Assembly (NCBI GenBank): GCA_025966435.1
Contig: JAICRQ010000026.1
Location: 1-16,704, forward strand
DNA length: 16,704 nucleotides
Source: Anaerolineales bacterium
GTDB lineage: Bacteria; Chloroflexota; Anaerolineae; Anaerolineales; Villigracilaceae
Direction of reading: 5' to 3'
The notes under the pieces are model-generated. The model worked only from the letters and a program-made list of their open reading frames with translations. It was not told where the DNA came from and ran no database searches. The stretch's first letter is position 1, and each line of letters starts with the position of its first letter. Shown in pieces: positions 6,560-13,763 of the stretch. Made by a program: the position numbers and the translations under genes.

Positions 6560-7735
6560 ATGAGCAGCCGCTTTCAAACCATTGTCATCGGGTTGGGCGC
6601 TATGGGCAGCGCCGCGACCTACCAGCTTGCGAAACGGGGGACTCATGTTCTAGGAATCGACCAATTTTCTCCACCTCACATGTATGGATCGTCTCATGGG
6701 GATACAAGAATCACCCGCCAGGCGATTGGCGAAGGCGCGGAGTATGTGCCCCTGGTCCTTCGCTCATACGATATCTGGGAGGAAATTGAACGGGAAACAG
6801 GGAAGAAGGTCCTCACCATCACGGGTGGGCTGATCATGACGAGTGTAGATGGGGTGATGCGGCATGGCAGTAATTTTTTCAACCAGACCGTTGCCTGCGC
6901 GGAAAAATATGACATCGCCCACCGCCTTTTAGACGCAGGTGAAATCAAGGAGCGATTCCCGCAATTCCGGTTGACCGGGAACGAGAGAGGTTACTTCGAA
7001 GAAACGGCGGGATACCTGCGCCCGGAGCTTGCCGTCGAAGCACAGCTGGAACTTGCGCAACGATACGGGGCGACGCTTGCCTTGTATGAGAAAGTCGTTT
7101 CCGTTTCTGTAAAGGATGAAAAGGTAGTCGTGAGAACGGATAAGGGAGAATACGAAGCCGAAAAAGCGATTCTCACCGCGGGTCCCTGGATCACGAAACT
7201 ACTTGCGGAGAAGTATGCTCAGTTCTTTAAGATCTATCGCCAGGTAATGTATTGGTTCGATGTAGAGGACTCGATCTTAAAATTCGAGGCGCTGCATTTT
7301 CCGGTCTGGATATGGGAATTCGGAACAAGCGTGGAAGACCTGATGTATGGCTTTCCCGCCATTGACGGGGCTCATGGAGGCGTAAAGAGTGCTTTTGAAC
7401 AATACAGAGTAGAAACAGATCCAGATGCTGTCTCAAAGGAAGTTTCAAAGAAGGAGATAGAAAAATTCTACGGGCGTTATATCCAACCCCACTTTGCGGG
7501 GATCACAGAAAATTGCGTCAAAGCAGATTCTTGCCTGTATACTGTTACACCTGATCATAAATTCGTGATTGACAGACATCCTGAATTCCCCCAGATCATT
7601 ATCGCTTCGCCGTGCTCGGGGCACGGGTTCAAACACTCCGCCGCTATTGGAGAAATTCTGGCTCAGCTCGTCACGGACGGTCGAAGCGAGATTGACATTA
7701 GCGCGTTTTCGTTTCGAAGGCTTATAGAAAAATAA
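6560..7735 (+). CDS. solA: FAD-dependent amine oxidase of the MSOX/SolA family (sarcosine or N-methyltryptophan oxidase-like)
   Basis: A 391-residue flavoprotein expected to oxidise a secondary N-methyl amine, making formaldehyde and hydrogen peroxide. The N-terminal dinucleotide fold G-L-G-A-M-G is at 11-16. The stretch S-H-G-D-T-R-I-T-R-Q-A-I-G-E-G (45-59) is very close to the same region of monomeric sarcosine oxidase, as I remember it. Lys276 (G-V-K-S) aligns with the oxygen-activating Lys265 of MSOX, and Cys325 (S-C-L-Y-T-V-T-P-D) with Cys315, the covalent flavin site. The C-terminal S-G-H-G-F-K-H is also typical. An in-frame ATG at 6545 would add five residues; ATG 6560 matches family N-termini better. 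Neither has a strong Shine-Dalgarno. The exact substrate is not determined. Confidence 0.9.
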   Translation: MSSRFQTIVIGLGAMGSAATYQLAKRGTHVLGIDQFSPPHMYGSSHGDTRITRQAIGEGAEYVPLVLRSYDIWEEIERETGKKVLTITGGLIMTSVDGVMRHGSNFFNQTVACAEKYDIAHRLLDAGEIKERFPQFRLTGNERGYFEETAGYLRPELAVEAQLELAQRYGATLALYEKVVSVSVKDEKVVVRTDKGEYEAEKAILTAGPWITKLLAEKYAQFFKIYRQVMYWFDVEDSILKFEALHFPVWIWEFGTSVEDLMYGFPAIDGAHGGVKSAFEQYRVETDPDAVSKEVSKKEIEKFYGRYIQPHFAGITENCVKADSCLYTVTPDHKFVIDRHPEFPQIIIASPCSGHGFKHSAAIGEILAQLVTDGRSEIDISAFSFRRLIEK

Positions 7736-7742
7736 AAGTTCC

Positions 7743-7765
7743 TAAGCCTGGCAGGGCTTATTTTT
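7743..7765 (+). terminator. intrinsic terminator after the amine oxidase gene
   Basis: TAAGCC (7743-7748) pairs with GGCTTA (7755-7760), extended by a T-G pair, around a GGCA loop, followed by TTTTT (7761-7765). It lies 8 bases past the oxidase stop codon and overlaps the last codon and stop of the convergent LysE-type gene. Confidence 0.75.
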
Positions 7766-8372
7766 CACTCAACCCTAACCGCACTGCAAATATAGCAAGG
7801 ATGATGGCAAATGCCTGCTGAAGGCGTTTCACGGCTTGCACGGAGTTCGCTAAATAAGCGCTGATCCCACTCGCCAGGACTCCGTACAGCGCGAACACAA
7901 CAAACGTGATTCCCATAAACACGGCACTAAGCAGAATCATCTCCAAGGTGGGGGAGGAGGAATCTTTCGAGACGAAGAGAGGCAAAAATGCAAAGAAGAA
8001 GATTGTCAATTTCGGGTTGAGCAAATTGATCGCAATCGCTTTCAGGATGATGTTCCTGAAACTAGTTTCCGTGCTCTTCTTCTGGATCTCAAGCGTCCCT
8101 GCCTCGCGCCACATATTCCATGCCAGGTACAGTAAATAAAGAGCGCCCGCCCACTTTATGGCAGAAAAGACCTGCGCGCTCATATTTAGCAAGGCGGACA
8201 ATCCTAGTATGCTTGCCAGGATATGAGGGACGATCCCAAGTGTGCATCCCACGGCAGCTGCAAGGCTGGCTCGCCACTTAAGCGTCAGCCCGGTTGTAAT
8301 CGTATACACGACGCCTGTCCCGGGAATCAGCACGACAATCAGAGAAGCGAGAAGAAACTCAGGGTTCGTCAT
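7758..8372 (-). CDS. LysE/RhtB-family exporter
   Basis: A 204-residue inner-membrane protein of standard family length with about six hydrophobic segments. The N-terminal stretch L-I-V-V-L-I-P-G-T-G-V-V-Y-T-I-T-T-G (about 12-29) corresponds to the conserved P-G-P region of LysE/RhtB proteins, here P-G-T-G, and the motif region G-x-x-L-G-I-V-P-H follows at 42-50. Members export amino acids such as lysine, threonine or homoserine lactones; this substrate is unknown. GGAG lies 7 bases before the ATG. It starts 21 bases after the stop of the M20 dipeptidase gene and is probably co-transcribed, which would pair peptide cleavage with export of surplus amino acids; that link is inference. Confidence 0.88.
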   Translation of the reverse strand: MTNPEFLLASLIVVLIPGTGVVYTITTGLTLKWRASLAAAVGCTLGIVPHILASILGLSALLNMSAQVFSAIKWAGALYLLYLAWNMWREAGTLEIQKKSTETSFRNIILKAIAINLLNPKLTIFFFAFLPLFVSKDSSSPTLEMILLSAVFMGITFVVFALYGVLASGISAYLANSVQAVKRLQQAFAIILAIFAVRLGLSEK

Positions 8373-8393
8373 GTTTTATCTCCGTTCAAAAAG

Positions 8394-9761
8394 CTATTGC
8401 GTTAGCTTTGCAAAGTCGTTCAAAATACGCGCAATGTGACGAGCGCCATTCAGAAAATCGTCCAACCGTACATATTCATCGGGGGAGTGAGCGCGATTGT
8501 TCGAATTGCCGACCCCTGCCGAAATCACCGGGATATCCCCCAGCGGCGCCGCAAAGGCGTAAATGGGACTGCTGCCGCCCGCCAGCGGCGCAATCCGGTA
8601 AGCGCGGCTATAGACCGCTTCCGCATTCCGCTTCGCCAGTTGGACAAATGGATCCTCTGCCGAGGCTTTATAGGGCCACATCGCACCCAGCCGGGTTACC
8701 CTCACATCGGTGAAGCCTTCCCGATCTAAGTGCGCGCGCAGCTTCGTGAAAATGTCATCCGGGTCCTGATTGGGTATCAAACGAAAGTCAACCTTGGCCG
8801 TTGCCCGGGCCGGAATCACGGTTTTCAACCCTTCGCCCTGATGTCCGGCGGTCAGCCCGGCGATATTGCAGGTGGGATTAAAGACCGCTCTCTTGAAATC
8901 ATCTCCGGTGAGTCCGCCCACGAATTCCTTGACGCCATACGTTTCGCGAAGCCACTCCTCCGTGTCAGGCAGGGCATCGAACAATGCCAGGTCAGGGGCG
9001 GACGGCGGGTGAGCGTCGTCGTAAAACCCGGCAATTGCGATTTTTCCATCCGCCTCTTTGAGGCTCGCCAGTGCCTGCACCAGCCGCCAGGCTGCATTGG
9101 GCAAATGATGGGCGCCGCCCGAGTGCGCATCCAGCTTGAGGGTTTCCACCGCCAGCTCGACGTACAAAATCCCTCTACAGCCAAGCGTCGTAATGGGATT
9201 CCCTTCGGGGTCCGTGCCTCCTTCTTCCCAGATCGCCGCGTGGCATTCCAGCACATCGGTATGCTCGCGAACAAACCGGGCGATATGAGGGCTGCCAATT
9301 TCCTCTTCTCCTTCCACGACAAATGTCACATTACACGGCAGGCTTCCGTTATGAGCATGTCGTACGGCATCGAGAGCCGCCAGCCGGGCGATGAACTGCC
9401 CTTTATCATCCATGGCGCCGCGAGCATATAAGGCTCCGTCGCGCACGGCGGGCTGGAAGGGCGGCGTCGTCCACAATGCAAGAGGCTCGGGCGGTTGCAC
9501 ATCATAGTGATTGTAAAAGAGCAGCGTCCGTTCTGATTCCCCCGTCGCTCTGCCGACAAGGACCGGACTGCCAGCCGTTTCAAACTTCTGGGTTTGCAAG
9601 CCATGTCGCTCGAGAATTTGAATCACCAATTCTGCACATTCCAGCACTCCTTCCTTGCGAGCGGATATGCTTGGCTGCGCACATAGTTCGGAGGTCTCCT
9701 GAATGTAGAGATCAAGATTCTTCTCTAAGAATGTGTCTAGCTGGTTTTCGACATTTATCAT
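8394..9761 (-). CDS. M20-family metallo-dipeptidase (CNDP/DUG1-like)
   Basis: A 455-residue cytosolic zinc peptidase expected to cleave dipeptides. Ligands are recognisable: N-H-Y-D-V-Q-P with His85 and Asp87; the bridging Asp118 in G-A-M-D-D-K-G; E-G-E-E-E-I-G-S at 150-157 with the catalytic-base and metal glutamates; and His425 in N-N-R-A-H-S-P-D-E near the C-terminus. Length and motif spacing match bacterial 'dipeptidase' members of M20 with the inserted dimerisation domain (about 205-325). A good Shine-Dalgarno (GGAG 9770-9773, 8-base spacing) supports the ATG at 9761. It is the first gene of a probable two-gene operon with the LysE-type exporter. Confidence 0.92.
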   Translation of the reverse strand: MINVENQLDTFLEKNLDLYIQETSELCAQPSISARKEGVLECAELVIQILERHGLQTQKFETAGSPVLVGRATGESERTLLFYNHYDVQPPEPLALWTTPPFQPAVRDGALYARGAMDDKGQFIARLAALDAVRHAHNGSLPCNVTFVVEGEEEIGSPHIARFVREHTDVLECHAAIWEEGGTDPEGNPITTLGCRGILYVELAVETLKLDAHSGGAHHLPNAAWRLVQALASLKEADGKIAIAGFYDDAHPPSAPDLALFDALPDTEEWLRETYGVKEFVGGLTGDDFKRAVFNPTCNIAGLTAGHQGEGLKTVIPARATAKVDFRLIPNQDPDDIFTKLRAHLDREGFTDVRVTRLGAMWPYKASAEDPFVQLAKRNAEAVYSRAYRIAPLAGGSSPIYAFAAPLGDIPVISAGVGNSNNRAHSPDEYVRLDDFLNGARHIARILNDFAKLTQ

Positions 9762-9777
9762 GCCTTTTTCTCCAATT

Positions 9778-9807
9778 CTATTAGCAACACTCTGAGGTTG
9801 CTGTCAA
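9778..9807 (-). promoter_or_regulatory. possible promoter of the dipeptidase operon with an inverted repeat in the spacer
   Basis: Minus strand: TTGACA (9807-9802), 18-base spacer, TAATAG (9783-9778). The spacer is almost filled by a perfect inverted repeat AGCAAC...GTTGCT (9783-9788 and 9797-9802), an arrangement common for repressor operators. A start point seven bases after the -10 would fall on the Shine-Dalgarno, giving an unusually short leader, so the -10 assignment is uncertain. Confidence 0.4.
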
Positions 9808-9816
9808 CCATTCCAA

Positions 9817-9909
9817 TTATGGTTTCCTGCCAATATAGAGAAGATGCCTTGATGCGCCAGGGATGGATTTCCTATACAATTCGATAATATCGCTCACATC
9901 ATTGACCAT
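9817..9909 (-). CDS. possible small ORF of 30 codons upstream of the dipeptidase gene
   Basis: ATG at 9909 with GGGAG six bases upstream (9916-9920) opens a frame starting M-V-N-D-V-S-D-I-I-E-L-Y-R-K-S-I and ending in TAA at 9819. The first helix-like stretch looks protein-like rather than random, and it could be the surviving start of a decayed gene or a leader peptide. No family is recognised. Listed because it has a credible ribosome site in an otherwise empty 213-base gap. Confidence 0.22.
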   Translation of the reverse strand: MVNDVSDIIELYRKSIPGASRHLLYIGRKP

Positions 9910-9930
9910 GTGATTCTCCCAATTTTAGCT

Positions 9931-9967
9931 GGGTGGTACCCGGCACTGCGGAGTGATACCTCCACCC
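9931..9967. other. structured 37-base element downstream of the YcaQ-like gene
   Basis: GGGT (9931-9934)/ACCC (9964-9967), GGTA (9935-9938)/TACC (9957-9960) and CACT (9944-9947)/AGTG (9952-9955) stack into one bulged hairpin on either strand. It begins 7 bases past the stop codon of the YcaQ-like gene on the minus strand and lacks a T-run, so it is not a standard terminator. On the plus strand it starts with GGGTGGTACC, the conserved core word of T-box leaders, but it faces the wrong way for any gene here. Confidence 0.35.
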
Positions 9968-9974
9968 GCCGTAT

Positions 9975-11204
9975 TTACTTACTCAGAAGGCTTACGCGCC
10001 GGCGCAAAAGCGGCTCACGGATCGCCTTTGCATCCATCTTACGCGCACCAAGGAACTTGACGAATCGTTCAAACCCGCATGCCAATGCCTCCGCAAATGC
10101 CTCATCCTTGCCGAGGGCTTTGTCTTCCAGCCACAAGCCCAGTATGTTGAATGTATTTGTCGTCCTGTCGAGCTTGCTGTCGAAGCGCGCCACGAGACGG
10201 TCGCCCCACAACACGGGCAGGGTGTAGTAGCCGAACTTACGCTTGGACTCGGGCTTGTACACTTCCCATATATAGTCGAAGCCAAACAGCACCTTGGCGC
10301 GCCCGCGTGCACTGACGGGGTCGAGCGGCGCCAGGAAAAGGACTTCGTCTGTTGTAGTTGTTTCCAGCGGAGTCCATGCTTTTGGGATGCGCCCTGCGCT
10401 CAGGTCGCGCAAAAGCTTAGCGTCACTGGCGAGAGCGTAGTGGGATTCTTTCCAGCCTTCCACCTTAACTTCGATAAACTCACCATCCGCCAGCATTGCC
10501 TCGACAATTTGCCTGGATTTCTCAAAAGGCACACCGCGAAAGTATGAATCTGCCACGCGCTTCAGCCGCGCCAACCCGGCGAAGCTGACCTCTTTTTTGA
10601 AGAGGAAACGATCTGCCTCTTCCTCACTGCTCTCGTAATTCAGGTTTTCCGGCGCCACTGTTTCGGTGAGGGCATACACGCGCTCGAAGCGTTCGCGGTG
10701 ATGTGTCATCACATCGCCAATGCGCCACAAATAATACAACGCCAGCGCGCTATCCTTGCGGCCGCGGTAACTTTGGGTTCGTGTGCGCGTCGCCATCTGA
10801 AAGTCGCGATTGCTTACCGTGCCGCGCTCCTTCAGGATTTCCCTCATTTCGGCGACGGCATCGGCATGCTCGAGCCTCATGGCATCGCGCTCGCGGTGCA
10901 TGACCACCCTCCAGTGTGGCAGCTCGTCCATGGGACGGACGGCGAGCCAGCCGCCCCAGTCGAAGAATTTACGTTGTTTGTAGGTTACAGTCTCCCACAT
11001 GCCGGGTGTGTAATCGAGTACACGGCTGTGCAGGGTGATATCCTGGCTGCGTGCGATGATCTGGAGCGGGTCGAGCTGCAGGTACTCGATGGCGCGCATG
11101 GCTTTCTCTGTGCCTTTGAGTCCGCGCCAGCGCCGCCCGGGCCACAACCCCTGTTTGCCGAGGATAAAGTGACGAGCGATATCGATATCAATGGTCAGCA
11201 TCAT
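9975..11204 (-). CDS. YcaQ/AlkX-like winged-helix protein (HTH_42), putative crosslink-repair DNA glycosylase
   Basis: A 409-residue protein with the layout of the HTH_42 (PF06224) family. The key feature is Y-L-Q-L-D-P-L-Q-I-I-A-R-S at 41-53: Gln43 and Asp45 form the Q-x-D catalytic motif of E. coli YcaQ (AlkX), which unhooks interstrand DNA crosslinks, and Streptomyces AlkZ, which protects against azinomycin. Tryptophan-rich wing sequence follows (F-F-D-W-G-G-W-L-A-V-R-P), and the C-terminal half (G-F-D-Y-I-W-E-V-Y...L-P-V-L-W-G-D-R-L-V-A-R-F-D) is also family-typical. Two ATG codons open the frame; the second (11201) has better spacing to GAGG. It starts 42 bases after the zinc-ribbon/alpha-CTD gene and may share its transcript. 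Activity is inferred from the motif. Confidence 0.85.
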   Translation of the reverse strand: MMLTIDIDIARHFILGKQGLWPGRRWRGLKGTEKAMRAIEYLQLDPLQIIARSQDITLHSRVLDYTPGMWETVTYKQRKFFDWGGWLAVRPMDELPHWRVVMHRERDAMRLEHADAVAEMREILKERGTVSNRDFQMATRTRTQSYRGRKDSALALYYLWRIGDVMTHHRERFERVYALTETVAPENLNYESSEEEADRFLFKKEVSFAGLARLKRVADSYFRGVPFEKSRQIVEAMLADGEFIEVKVEGWKESHYALASDAKLLRDLSAGRIPKAWTPLETTTTDEVLFLAPLDPVSARGRAKVLFGFDYIWEVYKPESKRKFGYYTLPVLWGDRLVARFDSKLDRTTNTFNILGLWLEDKALGKDEAFAEALACGFERFVKFLGARKMDAKAIREPLLRRRVSLLSK

Positions 11205-11245
11205 AACCTCTTGTAGGCGGTCAAATGTAAATGATCAAGGAAGAG

Positions 11246-11557
11246 TCAAGCGAAACGGCTCTTCGGTTTAGGTTCCGCAAAAGCCATTCCAGCGTCCTGT
11301 AAAGCCTGTCTCAGTATCGGTAAAGACTTTGGCCCCATCCCGTGAAGTTTCAAAATCTCTCGCTCACTGTGCCGTGAGAGCTCCGTCAGCGTAGAGATCC
11401 CCACGTGTTCCATAGCGCCTCGGGCGTGGCCGCTGAGGAGGGAGAGAAAGCCAGTCTCCGGTTTATCCTGCGCGGCGCAAATCGGGCAGGATGGACAATC
11501 TGAGCTTTTGTAAAACTTGTGTCCCCTCTCGCAGACTTTTAGTCGTTTTGCGGGCAT
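11246..11557 (-). CDS. small zinc-ribbon plus RNA polymerase alpha-CTD-like (HhH) protein
   Basis: A 103-residue protein. The N-terminus carries a potential zinc site: Cys9, His13, Cys21, Cys24, Cys27 in the pattern C-x3-H-x7-C-x2-C-x2-C. Residues about 40-93 (A-M-E-H-V-G-I-S-T-L-T-E-L...I-L-K-L-H-G-M-G-P-K-S-L-P-I-L-R-Q-A-L) closely follow the helix-hairpin-helix DNA-binding fold of the RNA polymerase alpha C-terminal domain, including its G-x-K-S-L turn. Such stand-alone proteins occur in several phyla without a settled role. ATG 11557 is preferred because AAGGAG precedes it by 4 bases; the frame can be opened 11 codons earlier without a ribosome site. A nucleic-acid-binding role is inferred. 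Confidence 0.78.
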   Translation of the reverse strand: MPAKRLKVCERGHKFYKSSDCPSCPICAAQDKPETGFLSLLSGHARGAMEHVGISTLTELSRHSEREILKLHGMGPKSLPILRQALQDAGMAFAEPKPKSRFA

Positions 11558-11607
11558 AGGACTCCTTTTGTCTGGGCGAAGATAGTACAAGCGTTCTAAT
11601 TCGCTGG

Positions 11608-11613
11608 ATTATA
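11608..11613 (-). promoter_or_regulatory. TATAAT -10 box upstream of the zinc-ribbon/alpha-CTD gene
   Basis: A perfect TATAAT on the minus strand, 50 bases before the ATG at 11557. The matching -35 position (TTTCTC, 17-base spacing) is weak. It probably starts the transcript of the zinc-ribbon gene and perhaps of the YcaQ-like gene after it. Confidence 0.5.
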
Positions 11614-11668
11614 CCTTTACCTTCCACAAAGAGAAACTCCCTATTCCCGATAGCTGGCTTTTTATGGA

Positions 11669-12286
11669 TTAATAATCCTTATCCGTGATGATCGCATAGC
11701 GCTCATCGCTGACCTCTCTTCCCCAGAAATTTGAATTTTCGCTGAGATCCTGAAATGAATAATCAGGGAACGAGTTGGGAAGCATTTCGATCACTTCGCT
11801 TGCTCGTAAACCCGTATTCGTGCCCCAGTAGCCTTCGATTAGGATCAATCTTCCTTTTGGCTTCAGTAACCCTGCCCATCTCTGTAGAACCTCTTTGGGT
11901 TCCGGCAGGGTCCAAAGAAGATGCCTGCAAACGATCGCATCATAGTGGTTGAGAGGAAGTTGAGGCGAGGCGGCATCCATCACATGAAACTCCACTTGCA
12001 ACCCCAGAGCTGTTGCTTTCGTTCGTGCGAGCGCGATCATAGAGGGTGCCAAATCAATCCCTGTAACGTTATGCTCGAGCCCAGCCAACACAACACTTAA
12101 CGACCCTGTTCCGCAACCAATATCTAAAATCGTTGCATTGGTGAATGGGAGGGATGCCTGTAGGAAGTTCGTCCATTGTTCACGGACGACGGGGTCGCGT
12201 AAACCATGGTCTGGCTCGTCGTCAAACGACCGGGCGAAGTTATCCCAATATTGGCGTGATTTGTCTAATCGGTCTTCGTCGTTCAA
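11669..12286 (-). CDS. class I SAM-dependent methyltransferase
   Basis: A 205-residue Rossmann methyltransferase. Motif I is I-L-D-I-G-C-G-T-G-S at 53-62, the acidic residue ending strand 2 is Asp78 (V-T-G-I-D-L-A), and motif post-II V-M-D-A-A is near 102-106; Y-D-A-I-V-C-R-H-L-L-W at 115-125 is typical of the UbiE/type-11 group. The acceptor is unknown. The start codon is TTG at 12286, and its last bases overlap the TGA of the nucleotidyltransferase gene (TTGA), with AAGGAA about ten bases upstream, so translation is probably coupled. Third and last gene of the GNAT/nucleotidyltransferase/methyltransferase operon. Confidence 0.88.
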   Translation of the reverse strand: MNDEDRLDKSRQYWDNFARSFDDEPDHGLRDPVVREQWTNFLQASLPFTNATILDIGCGTGSLSVVLAGLEHNVTGIDLAPSMIALARTKATALGLQVEFHVMDAASPQLPLNHYDAIVCRHLLWTLPEPKEVLQRWAGLLKPKGRLILIEGYWGTNTGLRASEVIEMLPNSFPDYSFQDLSENSNFWGREVSDERYAIITDKDY

Positions 12287-13056
12287 GCTAACGTTTCCTT
12301 ATTCAATTCGCGCAGTTGTGGCTCCACTTTCGCTGATAACTCGCGAACCTCTTCTGTTTCACTCAGTAGTCCATCAATCACAAGACCTAAGGCGCGAAGC
12401 AATTCTTCTCGTTCCAGGGAAGCGACAAATGTATGGGCAAAGGAATTGCGCACTTCCTCAGGAAGGTTGTCATAGCCCCTGCCATGGAATGCAGAGAACC
12501 CACGACGGCGGCAAGCCAGATTGAGGGCAAGGTCGCGAGCGCTGCTGATCCAGTACTCCGCCTGCCAGAAGCGACCGCGCTCGATGCAGAAACGCGCCCG
12601 CAGCAAGTGATGTACGGCATAGCCAAAGAGTTCGTGGGCGGATGGTGGCGATGGGTGAGGCTTTTCCACGGACTCGCCGAAGAGCAAGCGGAACTTCGGA
12701 CCCGTAGCGCCAAACCGGGACGCCGGTGTGAAGGACAGGTCGAATTGTAAACAGCCGGGGAGCAAAAACACACGATAGATGGATGTGCCGCTTGGCAGGT
12801 CGAACAGGTGCGCCGCGTCGAATTCTGTGACGATGGTGCGCGTCCAGTCTTCCAGCACATCAAACATCGAAATGTCGTCTGCGACTGCGAACGTCAGATC
12901 GAGGTCAGACCAGCGATCTCCCTCCCCAAGCGCCAGAGAGCCCACGACAGCACCGGCAACGACCCGTGGGTCGGAGCTGGCTAACTGGAGAACACGGTCA
13001 CGAACGAGATTGCGTTCTTGAATACTGTACATGCAGGTGGATATTCTTTTTTGCAT
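12283..13056 (-). CDS. nucleotidyltransferase-fold protein (minimal NTase / aminoglycoside-adenylyltransferase-like)
   Basis: A 257-residue protein. Residues 39-53 carry the polymerase-beta-fold signature, G-S (39-40) and D-x-D (Asp51, Asp53) in V-G-S-L-A-L-G-E-G-D-R-W-S-D-L-D-L, and a third carboxylate is plausible at Asp106 (L-Q-F-D-L-S-F). A helical C-terminal domain (about 140-250) completes the shape seen in ANT-type antibiotic adenylyltransferases and in many uncharacterised relatives. The catalytic set looks complete, so it may transfer NMP to a small molecule or protein; the target is not known. The start is uncertain (13056 or 13032); neither has a strong ribosome site. It begins 11 bases after the GNAT gene and overlaps the methyltransferase gene by 4 bases. 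Confidence 0.8.
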   Translation of the reverse strand: MQKRISTCMYSIQERNLVRDRVLQLASSDPRVVAGAVVGSLALGEGDRWSDLDLTFAVADDISMFDVLEDWTRTIVTEFDAAHLFDLPSGTSIYRVFLLPGCLQFDLSFTPASRFGATGPKFRLLFGESVEKPHPSPPSAHELFGYAVHHLLRARFCIERGRFWQAEYWISSARDLALNLACRRRGFSAFHGRGYDNLPEEVRNSFAHTFVASLEREELLRALGLVIDGLLSETEEVRELSAKVEPQLRELNKETLA

Positions 13057-13067
13057 CGAGGGAGCTT

Positions 13068-13595
13068 CTAGGAAGCAATCACATCCCTGTGCAAGATCGC
13101 GTAAATCTCAACATCCTGGTGGCTGCCTCTGTTATACCAGGCCCCGCGCGCTGTGCCTTCGTGCCTGAAGCCGCATTTCTCAGCAAGGCGGCGTGAAGCC
13201 AGGTTGTCGGGATGTATGACCAACCGGATCCGGTTCACCTGTTTCGTCTCGAATAAGTAACGCACCAGCAAGTTCACAGCTTCGCTTGCTATGCCTTTGC
13301 GACGGTGTTCTGGTGCATAGACCTGATAGGAGAGCTCGAACTCATCCAGATAATTGACAGTCTTGAAGAATTCGATGTGCCCGAGGATCTCGTCCTCCGG
13401 GGAAACGATGACAAGCATCCCATCCTCTTTGCTCCAAAAGCCGGTCTCCTGAAATTGTTTACGGAATGTAGGTTGGGCGAGAATACCACGTGGAAAATAG
13501 TCACCCCGATTGTCAATATCAATATGATACGTATAGAGTTGATCAAGGTCGGCATCACGGATGGGTCGAAGTGTGATGGACTTGCTTTTGAGCAT
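13068..13595 (-). CDS. GNAT-family N-acetyltransferase (RimJ/RimL type)
   Basis: A 175-residue acetyl-CoA-dependent acetyltransferase of ordinary length. The opening I-T-L-R-P-I-R-D-A-D-L is the usual first strand and helix; motif A (R-R-K-G-I-A-S-E-A-V at 98-107) binds the cofactor pyrophosphate; H-P-D-N-L-A-S-R-R-L-A-E-K-C-G-F (128-143) is motif B. Substrates of such proteins range from ribosomal proteins to antibiotics. GGAGAG sits six bases before ATG 13595; the frame can be opened 27 codons earlier but lacks a ribosome site there and the extra residues do not resemble the fold. First gene of a three-gene operon. Confidence 0.87.
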   Translation of the reverse strand: MLKSKSITLRPIRDADLDQLYTYHIDIDNRGDYFPRGILAQPTFRKQFQETGFWSKEDGMLVIVSPEDEILGHIEFFKTVNYLDEFELSYQVYAPEHRRKGIASEAVNLLVRYLFETKQVNRIRLVIHPDNLASRRLAEKCGFRHEGTARGAWYNRGSHQDVEIYAILHRDVIAS

Positions 13596-13691
13596 AGCAC
13601 TCTCCTCTCTAAACGTGTATCTTACTGGGCAAACCGTATGTGAATTTGCCAGGCACTCTATGAATACAGCGGGCAATCAGGTGGGGCTAAG

Positions 13692-13718
13692 CAACGCCGA
13701 TTTGACGGAACGGGTGGA
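13692..13718 (+). repeat. 27-base imperfect repeat, copy 1 (flanks the PRC-barrel gene)
   Basis: Matches 14339-14365 at 22 of 27 positions in the same orientation. Read on the plus strand it encodes S-N-A-D-L-T-E-R-V, like the first helix of a BON domain, then soon meets a stop. The 168-base gap 13596-13763 between the GNAT and PRC-barrel genes holds this and no convincing promoter. Confidence 0.4.
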
Positions 13719-13763
13719 CACGCAGTAGTTTCAATCGTTCTTTAACTGACTCTACATCTTGAC

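Noticed and set aside
8730..9431. A 233-codon plus-strand ORF opposite the dipeptidase gene.
   Set aside because: It lies wholly antisense to a gene with complete M20 metal-site motifs, has no ribosome site and resembles no family; it is a shadow frame of a G+C-rich gene.
9931..9941. GGGTGGTACC as a T-box riboswitch antiterminator on the plus strand.
   Set aside because: No stem I or specifier loop precedes it, no terminator with a T-run follows, and the plus strand leads into the antisense of the YcaQ-like gene rather than to an amino-acid gene.
10698..11216. A 172-codon plus-strand ORF opposite the YcaQ-like gene.
   Set aside because: Antisense to a well-supported coding region whose motifs and ribosome site are clear; no independent coding evidence.
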